Part shown: positions 7,202 through 15,155 of the stretch, piece after piece
Position numbering within the stretch: the first letter of the stretch is position 1
How the letters are laid out: each line of letters opens with the position of its first letter
Source: an uncultured Spartobacteria bacterium
GTDB lineage: Bacteria; Verrucomicrobiota; Verrucomicrobiia; Chthoniobacterales; Terrimicrobiaceae
Length of the DNA stretch: 15,181 bases
Direction of reading: 5' to 3'
NCBI GenBank assembly: GCA_903915315.1
Contig: CAIWSO010000484.1
Span: forward strand, 1 to 15,181
Translations under genes and position numbers: made by a program
The notes under the pieces: model-generated
Told to the model about the DNA's origin: nothing
Seen by the model: only the letters and a program-made list of their open reading frames with translations
The model's database searches: none

Positions 7202-8410
7202 ATGCGAACGATGCTTTCATTCACGATCCTCTTTTTGGGTTCCTTTTCGCTGGCCACGGCGAAGCTGACGCCTCTGGCTCCGAAGCCCGATTGGCAAGAA
7301 CTCGACAGGTATCAGCAAACCCTCACGCGTAAGGAATTCAGCAACATGCTTAATGGCATTTATGCACCCGGTGGAGCCGCCAAAGGCTTGATCGATGTCA
7401 CTTCCCGGGAGGCAAAAATCCGAACCTCGGAGGGGCGGGCTCCCTATATTCTCAAATTTGCCGCGACATCGGGGTCAGCGCGCCCGGTGCCCAAGTATTG
7501 GCGCCGGCGCAGCGAGATCAAGCCAGTGACATCTCGAGCATTGAGCGGAGTGAAGATCGCGATTGATCCCGGTCATATAGGCGGCAAGTGGGCAAAAATT
7601 GAGGAGCGTTGGTTCCAAATCGGAAAATCCAAACCCGTTGTTGAGGGAGACATGACGCTGCAGGTCGCCAAGCTTCTCATTCCCCGGCTTGAGGCCATGG
7701 GAGCGGAGGTCCACCTCACACGCTCCCATGCCGAGCCGATCACGGGGGTGCGTCCATCCCAACTTCGCAAAACGGCGACCGCATCGCTTCGGGAAAAAGG
7801 CGAAAAAACCACGAGTCAATCCATCAAAAGCGAGAGCGAGCGGCTTTTTTACCGGGCCAGCGAAATCCGCAAGCGTGCCGAAATGGTGAATGGGAAGATC
7901 AAGCCCGATCTCGTTCTGTGCCTGCATTTCAATGCCGAAGGGTGGGGTGATCCTGCTAACCCAGCGCTTGTGGAGAAAAACCATCTCCACTTTCTCCTCA
8001 CTGGTGCTTGGAGTCGAAAAGAACTGGAATACGAAGATCAACGATTTGAAATGCTGATCAAGCTGCTCAATCGCACCTTCCCGGAGGAAAAAGCAGCCAC
8101 TCAAGCCCTCGCCAAAAGCATGGTGAGCGCAACGAAGTTGCCGCCCTTCATTTACCGTGGCCCCACGGCCGTTCGTGTCGGGAATAGTGATTACATATGG
8201 GCCCGCAACCTGCTTGCGAACCGCTTGTTTGAGTGCCCCGTCGTTTATGTCGAGCCCTATGTGATGAATAGCCGCAGTGTTTTTAAGCGCATCCAGGCGG
8301 GCGACTACCAAGGCCGAAAATCCATCGGCGGCACGTCGCAGCCTAGCATCTATCGTGAATATGCGGACTCCGTCGCCGCCGGGCTTGCGAAATACTACGC
8401 GGGTCGGTAG
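7202..8410 (+). CDS. Exported N-acetylmuramoyl-L-alanine amidase (Amidase_3 type)
   Basis: A signal peptide covers residues 1-20 (MLSFTILFLGSFSLATA), so the 402-residue protein is exported. The Amidase_3 zinc site is seen in order: H125 in IDPGHIGG, E148 in VVEGDMTLQVA, H242 in LCLHFNAEG and probable catalytic E351 in VYVEPYVMN. Such enzymes cut the bond between N-acetylmuramic acid and L-alanine in peptidoglycan during cell separation or remodelling. Spacing between E148 and H242 is longer than in common AmiC/CwlV-type domains because of a lysine/serine-rich insertion (about 175-215). A second stretch between H242 and E351 is also long. Residues 21-115 are unrecognised. ATG at 7211 is an alternative start that keeps the signal peptide. 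It ends 21 bp before the convergent ABC transporter gene. Confidence 0.82.
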   Translation: MRTMLSFTILFLGSFSLATAKLTPLAPKPDWQELDRYQQTLTRKEFSNMLNGIYAPGGAAKGLIDVTSREAKIRTSEGRAPYILKFAATSGSARPVPKYWRRRSEIKPVTSRALSGVKIAIDPGHIGGKWAKIEERWFQIGKSKPVVEGDMTLQVAKLLIPRLEAMGAEVHLTRSHAEPITGVRPSQLRKTATASLREKGEKTTSQSIKSESERLFYRASEIRKRAEMVNGKIKPDLVLCLHFNAEGWGDPANPALVEKNHLHFLLTGAWSRKELEYEDQRFEMLIKLLNRTFPEEKAATQALAKSMVSATKLPPFIYRGPTAVRVGNSDYIWARNLLANRLFECPVVYVEPYVMNSRSVFKRIQAGDYQGRKSIGGTSQPSIYREYADSVAAGLAKYYAGR

Positions 8411-8431
8411 GGGGTTCTGAGCTGGGGAAGG

Positions 8432-11400
8432 CTACGAAAGACGCATCCGGATTTGGCTGCGCAGAATCAAGTAAAGCGTGCCGAATAGGGTGAGACTCGA
8501 GAAGATGAGGACGCCCACATTAAACCACAAAATGCCTGCACGCAGGCCCAAATATTCCTTCACGGGGCCAAAGAAGACATTCAAATGCCGGTCCTCGCGG
8601 TAGTCGTTTTGTTCCATCTCCGCCTTGGAAATGAGGTCGGTGACTTTCTGGTTCACATACAACTGTTCTGCCGTGAAGCCGGTGCCGAGTTTTTTGAACT
8701 TCGAGCGGTCGAACGGGGCGCCGGCAATGACCTGATCGATCAAAACAAAGGCTCGGTTCATTTTTTTCGGAGTCGAAGCTTCCAGGCCGGACAGGAGCGC
8801 AAGGGCATCCTTGAGATCCTCCAAGCGCTCCTCCTGAAGGACTGTGTGGGTTTTCTTGCGCACGATGTCATAGATCATCGCTTGGATGGTTTCTTGGCGG
8901 CGGGTGAGGGGGTTGAGTTTCGCTTGCGCAAAAACGAGCGCCTCATAGGACCAGCGGGTCGGCATGACTTCGCAAATGAGCGGGACATGGAGATCGCTCC
9001 GCGCGGGCATGGCGGTATCGGGATGTCGTTGCCCCCACTGCTGAATGGTGTAGATGAAATCGAGGTTACGGTTCATCTCCTCATATTTGATCAAGGCGCC
9101 GCTGAGGATGATCTGCGGAATAAGAACGACCGGAATAATGAGGATTCCGGTTTTGCTTTCGGATACGAGCGAGGAGATGAGCAGGCCGATCGCCGCTCCG
9201 CTTGCCGCAGTGAGGAACATGGCGACGAAAACAATCCAAAACCCATCCCGAAGCGAAAGGAAGGCATTGCCAATCCAGGTGAAAAGCGCGCACTGGATGA
9301 GTGCGAAAAAGGCGAGAGTCAGAACTTTTGCGAAAACATAGTAGCCCAAGTTGACATGGAGATTCCTTTCCCGCATGAGGACCGGTCGATCGTGAATGAT
9401 GTCGTCCACGCTGTTCGTCAGACCCAGAAACATGGCCACAACCAAAGTCAGAAAAAGGTAGGTCGGGACATGGAAAGCGGATGCAAAATCGTAGACGTCC
9501 GTTTCGGAATATCTCAAGACCATACCGGTGAGAACAGCCAGCAAGGGGGCTTCGAGGATGGTCGTGAGAAGGTTTGCGCGGTTGCGGAGTTTGCTCAGAA
9601 AAGCGCGTTTGAGGAGGGTCAGGAACTGGCGCGCTTGCTCCTTGGGTCTCAGGCGGTCGCTGCCGGGTCTGGGCTTGGGAACGGGCGGCGAAGGTTCGCG
9701 GGGTGCGGCGGGATGCTGGACATCCTTCAGCAGGCGGTGTGATTCGTATTTGTCTCGCCAGTAGTCGGGAGAAAACCGGCGGGCGGGCACGAGTTGGCCA
9801 CGGTTGTTTTCCTCCAGAATGATGTCGCCCCCGAGATCGCGGAGGGGAGTTTCCAGGACATCAAAAATGAACTCCGGGCGAGTGGTGCCGCAGGACTCGC
9901 AGCCGCCGATCGCTTTTGCCTTGGTCTGGCGACTTTCTGCTTCGGCGAAGTATTTGAGTGTCTCTTGGGGGGTGCCGAAGAAGACCAGCTTGCCGCCGCG
10001 GTCGAGAACGATGGCCTTGTGAAACATCTGGAATATCCGCGATGTGGGCTGGTGAATCGTGACGAGGACGATTTTATTGTGAGCCATGTCACGGATGATT
10101 TCCATGATGTGCTCGGAGTCCTTCGAGCTGAGTCCGCTTGTCGGCTCGTCGAACAGAAAGATGTCGGCGGAGCTGACCATATCGAGACCGATATTGAGTC
10201 GCTTGCGCTCACCGCCGCTGAGGGTTTTGCGTCCGGTGTGTCCCACCACGAAACCTCGGCGCTCATTGAGGCCGAGTTCGGCCAACTTGCCGTCGATGCG
10301 TCTCATTCGCTCGCGGCGGCTGAGGTGAGGGGCGCGAATCGCGGCTGCAAAGTCGAGGTTCTCCTCAATGGTGAGGTGCTCGTCAAAGGCGTCGTATTGG
10401 GGAATGTAGGTGACGTATTTTCGAAGAGCTTCGTAGTTTTTGTAGAGCGAGCGGTTATTGAAAAGGACTTCGCCCTGTGCTGGGGAAAACTGCCCCGAGA
10501 GCGCCCTCAAAAGCGTGCTTTTTCCGCACCCGCTTGCGCCCATCACGCAGACCATTTCTCCGCGTTCCACCGCAAAGGAAACGCCATCCACCGCCACTGA
10601 TCCGTTGCCGAAACGGCAAACCAAGTCGCGCACATCGAGCGTGCGAATCACATTCTTTTCCTCTTCGATGAGGCGCTCGGAGAAGTTGCAACGCAGGCTT
10701 TGTCCGATATCCACGCGGATCATGTCGCCATCGGCGAGCAGGGCGGTATTCCGGACGGGGACGCCGCCGACGAGAATCGGGCGGTCCGCCTGCAAAACTT
10801 CGAGTTGGCCGGTCCTTTTATCGTAGTCGCACGAGATTTTCAGGAGAATGTCGCCGCCCGGACCCGGCGCGAGAAGGATGTCATCCTCCTCCAGCAGTCC
10901 AGGGTTGTTGGAAACCAGATACTCGCTTTTGGACGGGCTGAGTTGGAAGCGCCCGCCGTAGGATCGGGCGCGCAATCGCAGATAGCCGAGGTCGAGTTCG
11001 CTATCATCGTGAAAAATGATTTTGTCTTCGAGGGTGGCGATGATCTCGCGGTCGGAGTGAAGCCGAGAGCCATTCAAAACGGCATCGACATCCTTGAGTG
11101 CCTTCACGCGCACACGCAGTCCGAATGTGACTTGAAGGCAGGTGTCGCGCGTTTTGGTTTTTTCCAGCGTCACTTCATCATCCTCGCTCACCGCGACGAA
11201 AATCTCGGGCAGGGTGACGTTTTTCTTCGCGTTGAAGTAGAAGATGAGATCCGCGTAAGTGAGAACCATGTCGTCCACGAGGACGCGTTGGCCGGCGTAA
11301 AGTCTGGCGAAGCCGCCGGATTCCAACGCGCGGCCCTGAACGATCAGATCACGGCCGCTGAGGTTTTTGATGATGACTAGGCTGCCGAAGCGGTATGCAT

Positions 11401-11929
11401 TGAGTCTTTCGTGGGGTTGAAGGTCGGCGAGGACCACGTCGGCATGGTTGGGATGTCCGAAGCTGACCATCTCTAGCGGTGAGGTCCCAGCGCTGAAAAT
11501 GGCGGTGTCCGCTTTGTCATCGGCATTGAGTTGGTAGACGATGTCGATCGCTTGCGTGGCCATGCCCAGTCGGGACATGAAGGCGTAGTAGGCCACGACG
11601 GCGTCATTTTTCAGCCCAGCTCTGGCGATGAGATCGTAGAGTTGAACGCCCAGCAGGATCTTGCGTTCGTCGCTCAGTTGGCCAGCGAGCTTCTGGGCCA
11701 TTGCATCCAAATCCTGCCTCTGATCGAGGGCATTCCGGAAATGCTCGCGCAGTTCGGAGTAAACGGCATCGGGATAATCGTAGCGAAGAAATCCGAGGCT
11801 GGAATCGATTTCCTCCTCGACCAACTCGCCGTCTACGCGCGAAAAAGCGGCCAGTACCTGGATCAATGTCGGCAGAAGGTTGGGGGCCTCCGTGACCGTT
11901 CGGGGCTTGCGTAGAAGACGTCGCAGCAT
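8432..11929 (-). CDS. ABCG-like ABC transporter with TerB-like and FHA-like N-terminal regions
   Basis: About 1165 residues in one chain. Residues 15-135 are helical and acidic and resemble a TerB domain (F-S-R-V-D-G-E-L-V-E-E-E). Residues 140-430 contain two FHA-like stretches, one near FGHPNHADVVLAD and one ending VGGVPVRN...LLADGDMIRV. The ATPase follows: Walker A GASGCGKST (K470), Q-loop YIPQYD, signature LSGGE (570-574), Walker B FLFDEP (D594, E595), H-loop H626. A CESC pair (677-680) and a Pro-rich linker lead to six membrane spans with a large, possibly coiled-coil loop between the fifth and sixth, the ABCG order. Substrate and direction are unknown; export is likely. I chose ATG 11929 because GGGAGG lies 7 bases upstream. 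In-frame ATG 11992 and GTG 12100 are alternatives, the last overlapping the promoter of the divergent gene. Confidence 0.85.
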   Translation of the reverse strand: MLRRLLRKPRTVTEAPNLLPTLIQVLAAFSRVDGELVEEEIDSSLGFLRYDYPDAVYSELREHFRNALDQRQDLDAMAQKLAGQLSDERKILLGVQLYDLIARAGLKNDAVVAYYAFMSRLGMATQAIDIVYQLNADDKADTAIFSAGTSPLEMVSFGHPNHADVVLADLQPHERLNAYRFGSLVIIKNLSGRDLIVQGRALESGGFARLYAGQRVLVDDMVLTYADLIFYFNAKKNVTLPEIFVAVSEDDEVTLEKTKTRDTCLQVTFGLRVRVKALKDVDAVLNGSRLHSDREIIATLEDKIIFHDDSELDLGYLRLRARSYGGRFQLSPSKSEYLVSNNPGLLEEDDILLAPGPGGDILLKISCDYDKRTGQLEVLQADRPILVGGVPVRNTALLADGDMIRVDIGQSLRCNFSERLIEEEKNVIRTLDVRDLVCRFGNGSVAVDGVSFAVERGEMVCVMGASGCGKSTLLRALSGQFSPAQGEVLFNNRSLYKNYEALRKYVTYIPQYDAFDEHLTIEENLDFAAAIRAPHLSRRERMRRIDGKLAELGLNERRGFVVGHTGRKTLSGGERKRLNIGLDMVSSADIFLFDEPTSGLSSKDSEHIMEIIRDMAHNKIVLVTIHQPTSRIFQMFHKAIVLDRGGKLVFFGTPQETLKYFAEAESRQTKAKAIGGCESCGTTRPEFIFDVLETPLRDLGGDIILEENNRGQLVPARRFSPDYWRDKYESHRLLKDVQHPAAPREPSPPVPKPRPGSDRLRPKEQARQFLTLLKRAFLSKLRNRANLLTTILEAPLLAVLTGMVLRYSETDVYDFASAFHVPTYLFLTLVVAMFLGLTNSVDDIIHDRPVLMRERNLHVNLGYYVFAKVLTLAFFALIQCALFTWIGNAFLSLRDGFWIVFVAMFLTAASGAAIGLLISSLVSESKTGILIIPVVLIPQIILSGALIKYEEMNRNLDFIYTIQQWGQRHPDTAMPARSDLHVPLICEVMPTRWSYEALVFAQAKLNPLTRRQETIQAMIYDIVRKKTHTVLQEERLEDLKDALALLSGLEASTPKKMNRAFVLIDQVIAGAPFDRSKFKKLGTGFTAEQLYVNQKVTDLISKAEMEQNDYREDRHLNVFFGPVKEYLGLRAGILWFNVGVLIFSSLTLFGTLYLILRSQIRMRLS

Positions 11930-11936
11930 GTGCCTG

Positions 11937-11942
11937 CCTCCC
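11937..11942 (-). promoter_or_regulatory. Ribosome-binding site deciding the ABC transporter start
   Basis: On the minus strand GGGAGG ends 7 bases before ATG 11929. This is near-consensus with ideal spacing, whereas the upstream in-frame starts at 11992 and 12100 have nothing comparable. It supports the shorter protein. Confidence 0.55.
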
Positions 11943-12093
11943 GCTTGAACGCGCGCAGCCATTCGGGCGAGGCGTTCCAAGCGGTTCTGCATGCCTTGGG
12001 GCGCGGCAGGACTGTTGAGAGGTTCCACTGCCCTGAACGATAACTTTGCTGGCGCTTCAATGCAATGCGCTCCTTGTGGTGATCTTCGTGAAA

Positions 12094-12122
12094 TTGACAC
12101 CGTTGGACAAACCCGCTTTCAT
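12094..12122 (+). promoter_or_regulatory. Sigma-70-like promoter of the lipoprotein gene, possibly leaderless
   Basis: A perfect -35 TTGACA (12094-12099) is followed after exactly 17 bases by TTTCAT (12117-12122), which matches 4 of 6 consensus -10 positions. Transcription would start near 12129-12131, almost on the ATG at 12132, giving a transcript with little or no leader. No Shine-Dalgarno is seen there, consistent with this. Confidence 0.5.
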
Positions 12123-12131
12123 CTGCCGCAC

Positions 12132-12659
12132 ATGAACCGCTTTTTTTTGCCGCTCTGTGCTATCCTGACCGCCGTTTTGCTTGCAGGGTGTGCCACGACT
12201 GAAGAGGGCCCCGCCAACCGCTTGGATAAAGCGGATGTTTTGCCTCTGGCGCTCGATGACAGTTACAAGATCGGCAAGATTCTTCTTTCGACGTTTGATC
12301 CTTCAGTGGTCGAGTCGGTCACCAAATGCGAACCGGTCATGTTCGAGCGCCTTCGCCGCACTTGGGGAGCGATCGACCAAGTTGAACTCTCTCAGCGCTA
12401 CGGCAACTACTACACAGTTTACTGGAAAAGTGCGATCCCATCGGATGTTACTATGCGGTTGGAATACCGCCAAGCGGGCCTCGGGAATTTCGTGATGGCG
12501 CAAGAGCGCTCGTATTCGCAGGCTTGCGGCACCTACAGATCGACTTTCGAGGTGACTGGAGACGATTATCTGGAGGCGGGTTGCGTGACATCGTGGAGGA
12601 TTGTTCTTATCAAGAATCGCCAAATTGTCGCGCTGGGCCAGTCGTTCCTATGGAAGTAG
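12132..12659 (+). CDS. Small lipoprotein of unknown function
   Basis: The 175-residue product begins with a lipoprotein signal: MNR, a hydrophobic core and the lipobox L-A-G-C with the lipidated cysteine at C20. It should be anchored to a membrane facing the periplasm. After a short TTEEGPAN spacer the mature part is a mixed alpha/beta chain, with L-S-Q-R-Y-G-N-Y-Y-T-V-Y-W and repeated beta-like segments ending near FLWK. Further cysteines occur in KCEP, QACGT and AGCVT. I do not recognise the family. The open frame extends upstream to 11991, but ATG 12132 is chosen because it begins the lipoprotein signal and lies just after a good promoter. It is divergent from the ABC transporter gene, and the STAS gene follows 48 bp later on the same strand. 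Confidence 0.72.
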   Translation: MNRFFLPLCAILTAVLLAGCATTEEGPANRLDKADVLPLALDDSYKIGKILLSTFDPSVVESVTKCEPVMFERLRRTWGAIDQVELSQRYGNYYTVYWKSAIPSDVTMRLEYRQAGLGNFVMAQERSYSQACGTYRSTFEVTGDDYLEAGCVTSWRIVLIKNRQIVALGQSFLWK

Positions 12660-12664
12660 GTCGT

Positions 12665-12670
12665 TTGACA
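12665..12670 (+). promoter_or_regulatory. Possible -35 element upstream of the STAS gene
   Basis: A perfect TTGACA lies 5 bases after the lipoprotein stop. No good -10 follows at 16-18 bases; CTAACT at 12688-12693 is poor and TATATC at 12693-12698 is too far. The STAS gene may have its own promoter, or may be read from the lipoprotein promoter. Confidence 0.3.
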
Positions 12671-12707
12671 ATTACGCCATCCCGTTTCTAACTATATCAA
12701 AGACATC

Positions 12708-13211
12708 GTGAGTAAAATATCATCCATCCTCGTTGGGAGTTCAAAGGAGACTGTCTGGTTGAAAGTGGACGGACGGGGAACATTCGAAAACAGCCAGTGT
12801 GTGAAGGAATTTGTCGGGCGGATGATAGCCAAGGGACGCCAGGAATTTGTCTTGGATCTGGGTGCCTGCGAGTTGATGGATTCTACTTTCATGGGAATGC
12901 TCACCTCCGTTGCATTCCAGCTTCGCGAGGTCCAAAGCGGACAACTCCGCGTTGTGAGGGCAAATGAAAGGAATTTTTCGTTATTGGAGAGTCTGGGGCT
13001 CGATCACCTTTTTCAAGTCGAGCCGGAGCCCGCTCCGGATGCGCCTAGCGCGCTCAAGGTCGCTAGTGCGCCATCAACGACGCCGGAGGAGCAAAAAACG
13101 GCCATTCTTGTCGCTCACGAAGCCCTTATTGAAGCCGATCCGCGCAACGCGGTGCGCTTTCAAGACGTGATCGAATATATGCGACAAGAGATCACGGAAA
13201 GCGCCACCTGA
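12708..13211 (+). CDS. STAS-domain protein (anti-sigma factor antagonist-like), GTG start
   Basis: Residues 1-105 form a STAS fold with the characteristic L-D-L-G-A-C-E-L-M-D-S-T-F-M-G-M-L segment. S59, or T60 beside it, sits where SpoIIAA/RsbV-type antagonists are phosphorylated by a partner kinase. Such proteins bind anti-sigma factors or other partners as a phosphorylation switch in the cytoplasm. The chain continues beyond a usual STAS protein (about 110 residues) with a Pro/Ala-rich linker (about 105-127) and a helical C-terminal tail with EEQKTAILVAHEALIEA, to 167 residues in all. No kinase, phosphatase or sigma factor gene is nearby, so the partner is unknown. Translation begins at GTG 12708; no strong ribosome-binding site is visible. 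Confidence is high for the STAS family, low for a specific pathway. Confidence 0.85.
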   Translation: MSKISSILVGSSKETVWLKVDGRGTFENSQCVKEFVGRMIAKGRQEFVLDLGACELMDSTFMGMLTSVAFQLREVQSGQLRVVRANERNFSLLESLGLDHLFQVEPEPAPDAPSALKVASAPSTTPEEQKTAILVAHEALIEADPRNAVRFQDVIEYMRQEITESAT

Positions 13212-13281
13212 GGGAAGAATGGTCTTTTACTAGCTAAGAATGCGGCCCAGCTCTCCCTTCGAACCATTGAATAAAGTCCTA

Positions 13282-15090
13282 ATGAAAACACATACGCCGG
13301 CGGCTTGGGGTTGTATCCTTGTGCTGCTACTCATGCCGAATTTATTTGCAGCCATCGCAGACCCAGTTCCGAGCCAGTCGCAGCCGAATGTTTTGCTGAT
13401 TTTAACCGATGACCAAGGTTTTGGAGATGCTGGTTTCCAAGGTAATCCGCATCTTAAAACTCCCCATCTTGATGCGCTCGCGGCTAGTGGTGTTCGCTTC
13501 ACGGATTTTATCGCGAGTCCGACTTGTTCGCCAACACGCGCGGCTCTCATGACCGGTCGGCATGAGTTTCGTTCCTCCGTCACTCATACGATTGAAGGAA
13601 GGAGTTTGCTGCGGGCCGGTGTGCCGACGATGGCGGATGCTTTTAAGAAAGCCGGCTATCGCACCGGCATTTTCGGTAAGTGGCATCTGGGCGAGACAAG
13701 TTTGTTCCATCCCAACGACCGCGGATTTGACCATGCCTTGCTGATAGGCGGTGGTGGGGTCGCGCAAACGCCGGACTACTGGGGCAGCACGATGTTTGAT
13801 CCCTACCTTCAGGAAAATGGCGAGTGGAAGCCGTTTAAAGGTTACATGACCGATATCTTTGTGAGTGAAGCTCAGCGCTGGATCGAAAAAGACAAAAAGC
13901 CGTGGTTTTGTTACATCCCCCTCAATTCGCCTCATGGGCCGCACCAGATCTCAGACGAGTGGGCCGCTCCCTATCGCGCCATGGGCTTGAAGGAAGAGGT
14001 CGCGAAATTCTACGGGATGATCGCCAATATCGATGCTCAAGTCGGGAAACTCTTGGATTCCTTTGCGAAAAAAGGTCTCGATCGCAATACGGTGGTCATT
14101 TTTATGGGGGACAATGGATCTTCCATGGCCGATTTCTCAGGCGGTTTGCGCGGTTCGAAAGCCTGCCCATATCAAGGGGGAGTCCGTGTGCCGGCTGTTT
14201 TTTCGTGGAAAGGACGATTCTCGGCTGGGAGCACGGTGAACACCTTGGCCGGTATGTATGACGTCTTGCCTACGCTAGGTGAAGCTTGCGGCCTGGATTT
14301 ATCGAAGTTCCCAAAGACGGACGGACGCTCGCTTCTTCCTATCCTGCTCGCTGGAAAACAGCCTGCGGCTTGGACGGATCGCACCATCCCCATGCACGTC
14401 GCTCGCTGGCCCTCAGGAACAACTGTGGATAAATTGCCATTTAAGAGTTCCTCGATCCGCAACCAACGCTACAGCCTCGTCAATGGAAAGGAACTCTACG
14501 ATCTGCAAGCCGACCCCGGTGAATCCAAGGATATCTCCAAAGAAAATCCCGAGGTCAGCGAGAGTCTGCGGACGACCTATCTTGACTGGTGGAATGGGGT
14601 GAAAGACGATGCGCTGGCGCTCCAGCCACTGTTTATGGGCCGTCCCGGCCAAGGACCGGTTGAGTTGACCCTCATGGACTGGCAACCCAGCCGCATCACC
14701 AAGGAGCCTTTGAACGGCGGCGCTGGGTGCAGTCAAGAAGTCGTGAAGGCATGGATCTCTGGAGGCAAGGCTGCCGGTGTCGATGGGGCGACTGGTGGTT
14801 GGATGATGCACAACGAGACGGCCGGCAACTACGAGTTGGAAATCCGACAGCATCCCGTCGGTGTAGGTGATGACACTCCATTTTCAGAAGGGGAAGCCAC
14901 GCTGGATATCGGGGGCAAAAATTTCGCCCAAAAAATAGCGAAAGGTGATGTGGTGGTGCGGATGAATGTGGAAATTCCCGCTGGCGATCTTTTCTTTGAG
15001 CCCTTGATTTCCGGTCAGCGTCCTTCAGGCAAGCCGCAAGGAGCCTACTTCTGCCGCATTGCGCCCGTTGCAGCGGGGACGAAAAAATAA
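13282..15090 (+). CDS. Secreted S1-family sulfatase (formylglycine type)
   Basis: The 602-residue protein has a signal peptide (MKTHTPAAWGCILVLLLMPN, cleavage near FAA). The sulfatase core starts at NVLLILTDDQGFGD (metal ligands D43, D44). The maturation motif C82-S-P-T-R lies in SPTCSPTRAALMTGR, so C82 should be converted to formylglycine. GKWHLG (K133, H135) and MGDNGS (D277, N278) complete the site. Such enzymes hydrolyse sulfate esters of polysaccharides in the periplasm or outside the cell. After about residue 455 an accessory region of some 150 residues follows (MDWQPSRI, GNYELEIRQ, AYFCRIAP), probably a beta-sandwich. The open frame reaches ATG 13240, but 13282 gives a normal signal peptide directly. 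No formylglycine-generating enzyme gene is in the window. Its substrate is unknown; sulfated fucans are suggested only by the fucosidase some 8.5 kb away. Confidence 0.92.
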   Translation: MKTHTPAAWGCILVLLLMPNLFAAIADPVPSQSQPNVLLILTDDQGFGDAGFQGNPHLKTPHLDALAASGVRFTDFIASPTCSPTRAALMTGRHEFRSSVTHTIEGRSLLRAGVPTMADAFKKAGYRTGIFGKWHLGETSLFHPNDRGFDHALLIGGGGVAQTPDYWGSTMFDPYLQENGEWKPFKGYMTDIFVSEAQRWIEKDKKPWFCYIPLNSPHGPHQISDEWAAPYRAMGLKEEVAKFYGMIANIDAQVGKLLDSFAKKGLDRNTVVIFMGDNGSSMADFSGGLRGSKACPYQGGVRVPAVFSWKGRFSAGSTVNTLAGMYDVLPTLGEACGLDLSKFPKTDGRSLLPILLAGKQPAAWTDRTIPMHVARWPSGTTVDKLPFKSSSIRNQRYSLVNGKELYDLQADPGESKDISKENPEVSESLRTTYLDWWNGVKDDALALQPLFMGRPGQGPVELTLMDWQPSRITKEPLNGGAGCSQEVVKAWISGGKAAGVDGATGGWMMHNETAGNYELEIRQHPVGVGDDTPFSEGEATLDIGGKNFAQKIAKGDVVVRMNVEIPAGDLFFEPLISGQRPSGKPQGAYFCRIAPVAAGTKK

Positions 15091-15155
15091 TTTTTCGATT
15101 GCCTCTGGTATTTAAGGTCAAGCGAAGGTAAATCGTATCCCTTTTTAAAATTTCT

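Noticed and set aside
8585..9742. 385-codon plus-strand frame opposite the ABC transporter
   Set aside because: Composition is dominated by His, Arg, Asp and Glu in irregular order, and it is antisense to the membrane domain, which reads well on the other strand.
10700..11380. 226-codon plus-strand frame opposite the FHA-like region
   Set aside because: It is antisense to the transporter frame and has no motif of its own. The FHA-like reading is only moderate, so this one was checked twice, but the minus frame is continuous through to the ATPase.
8432..13211. A defence or toxin system built from TerB-like, FHA-like, ABC, lipoprotein and STAS parts
   Set aside because: No nuclease, toxin, helicase or kinase is present, the genes are divergent, and each fits an ordinary envelope or signalling role. 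The case is too weak without conservation data.
1..15090. A fucoidan polysaccharide utilisation locus
   Set aside because: Only one fucosidase and one sulfatase are present, separated by about 8.5 kb of envelope and housekeeping genes, with no transport or catabolic partners.
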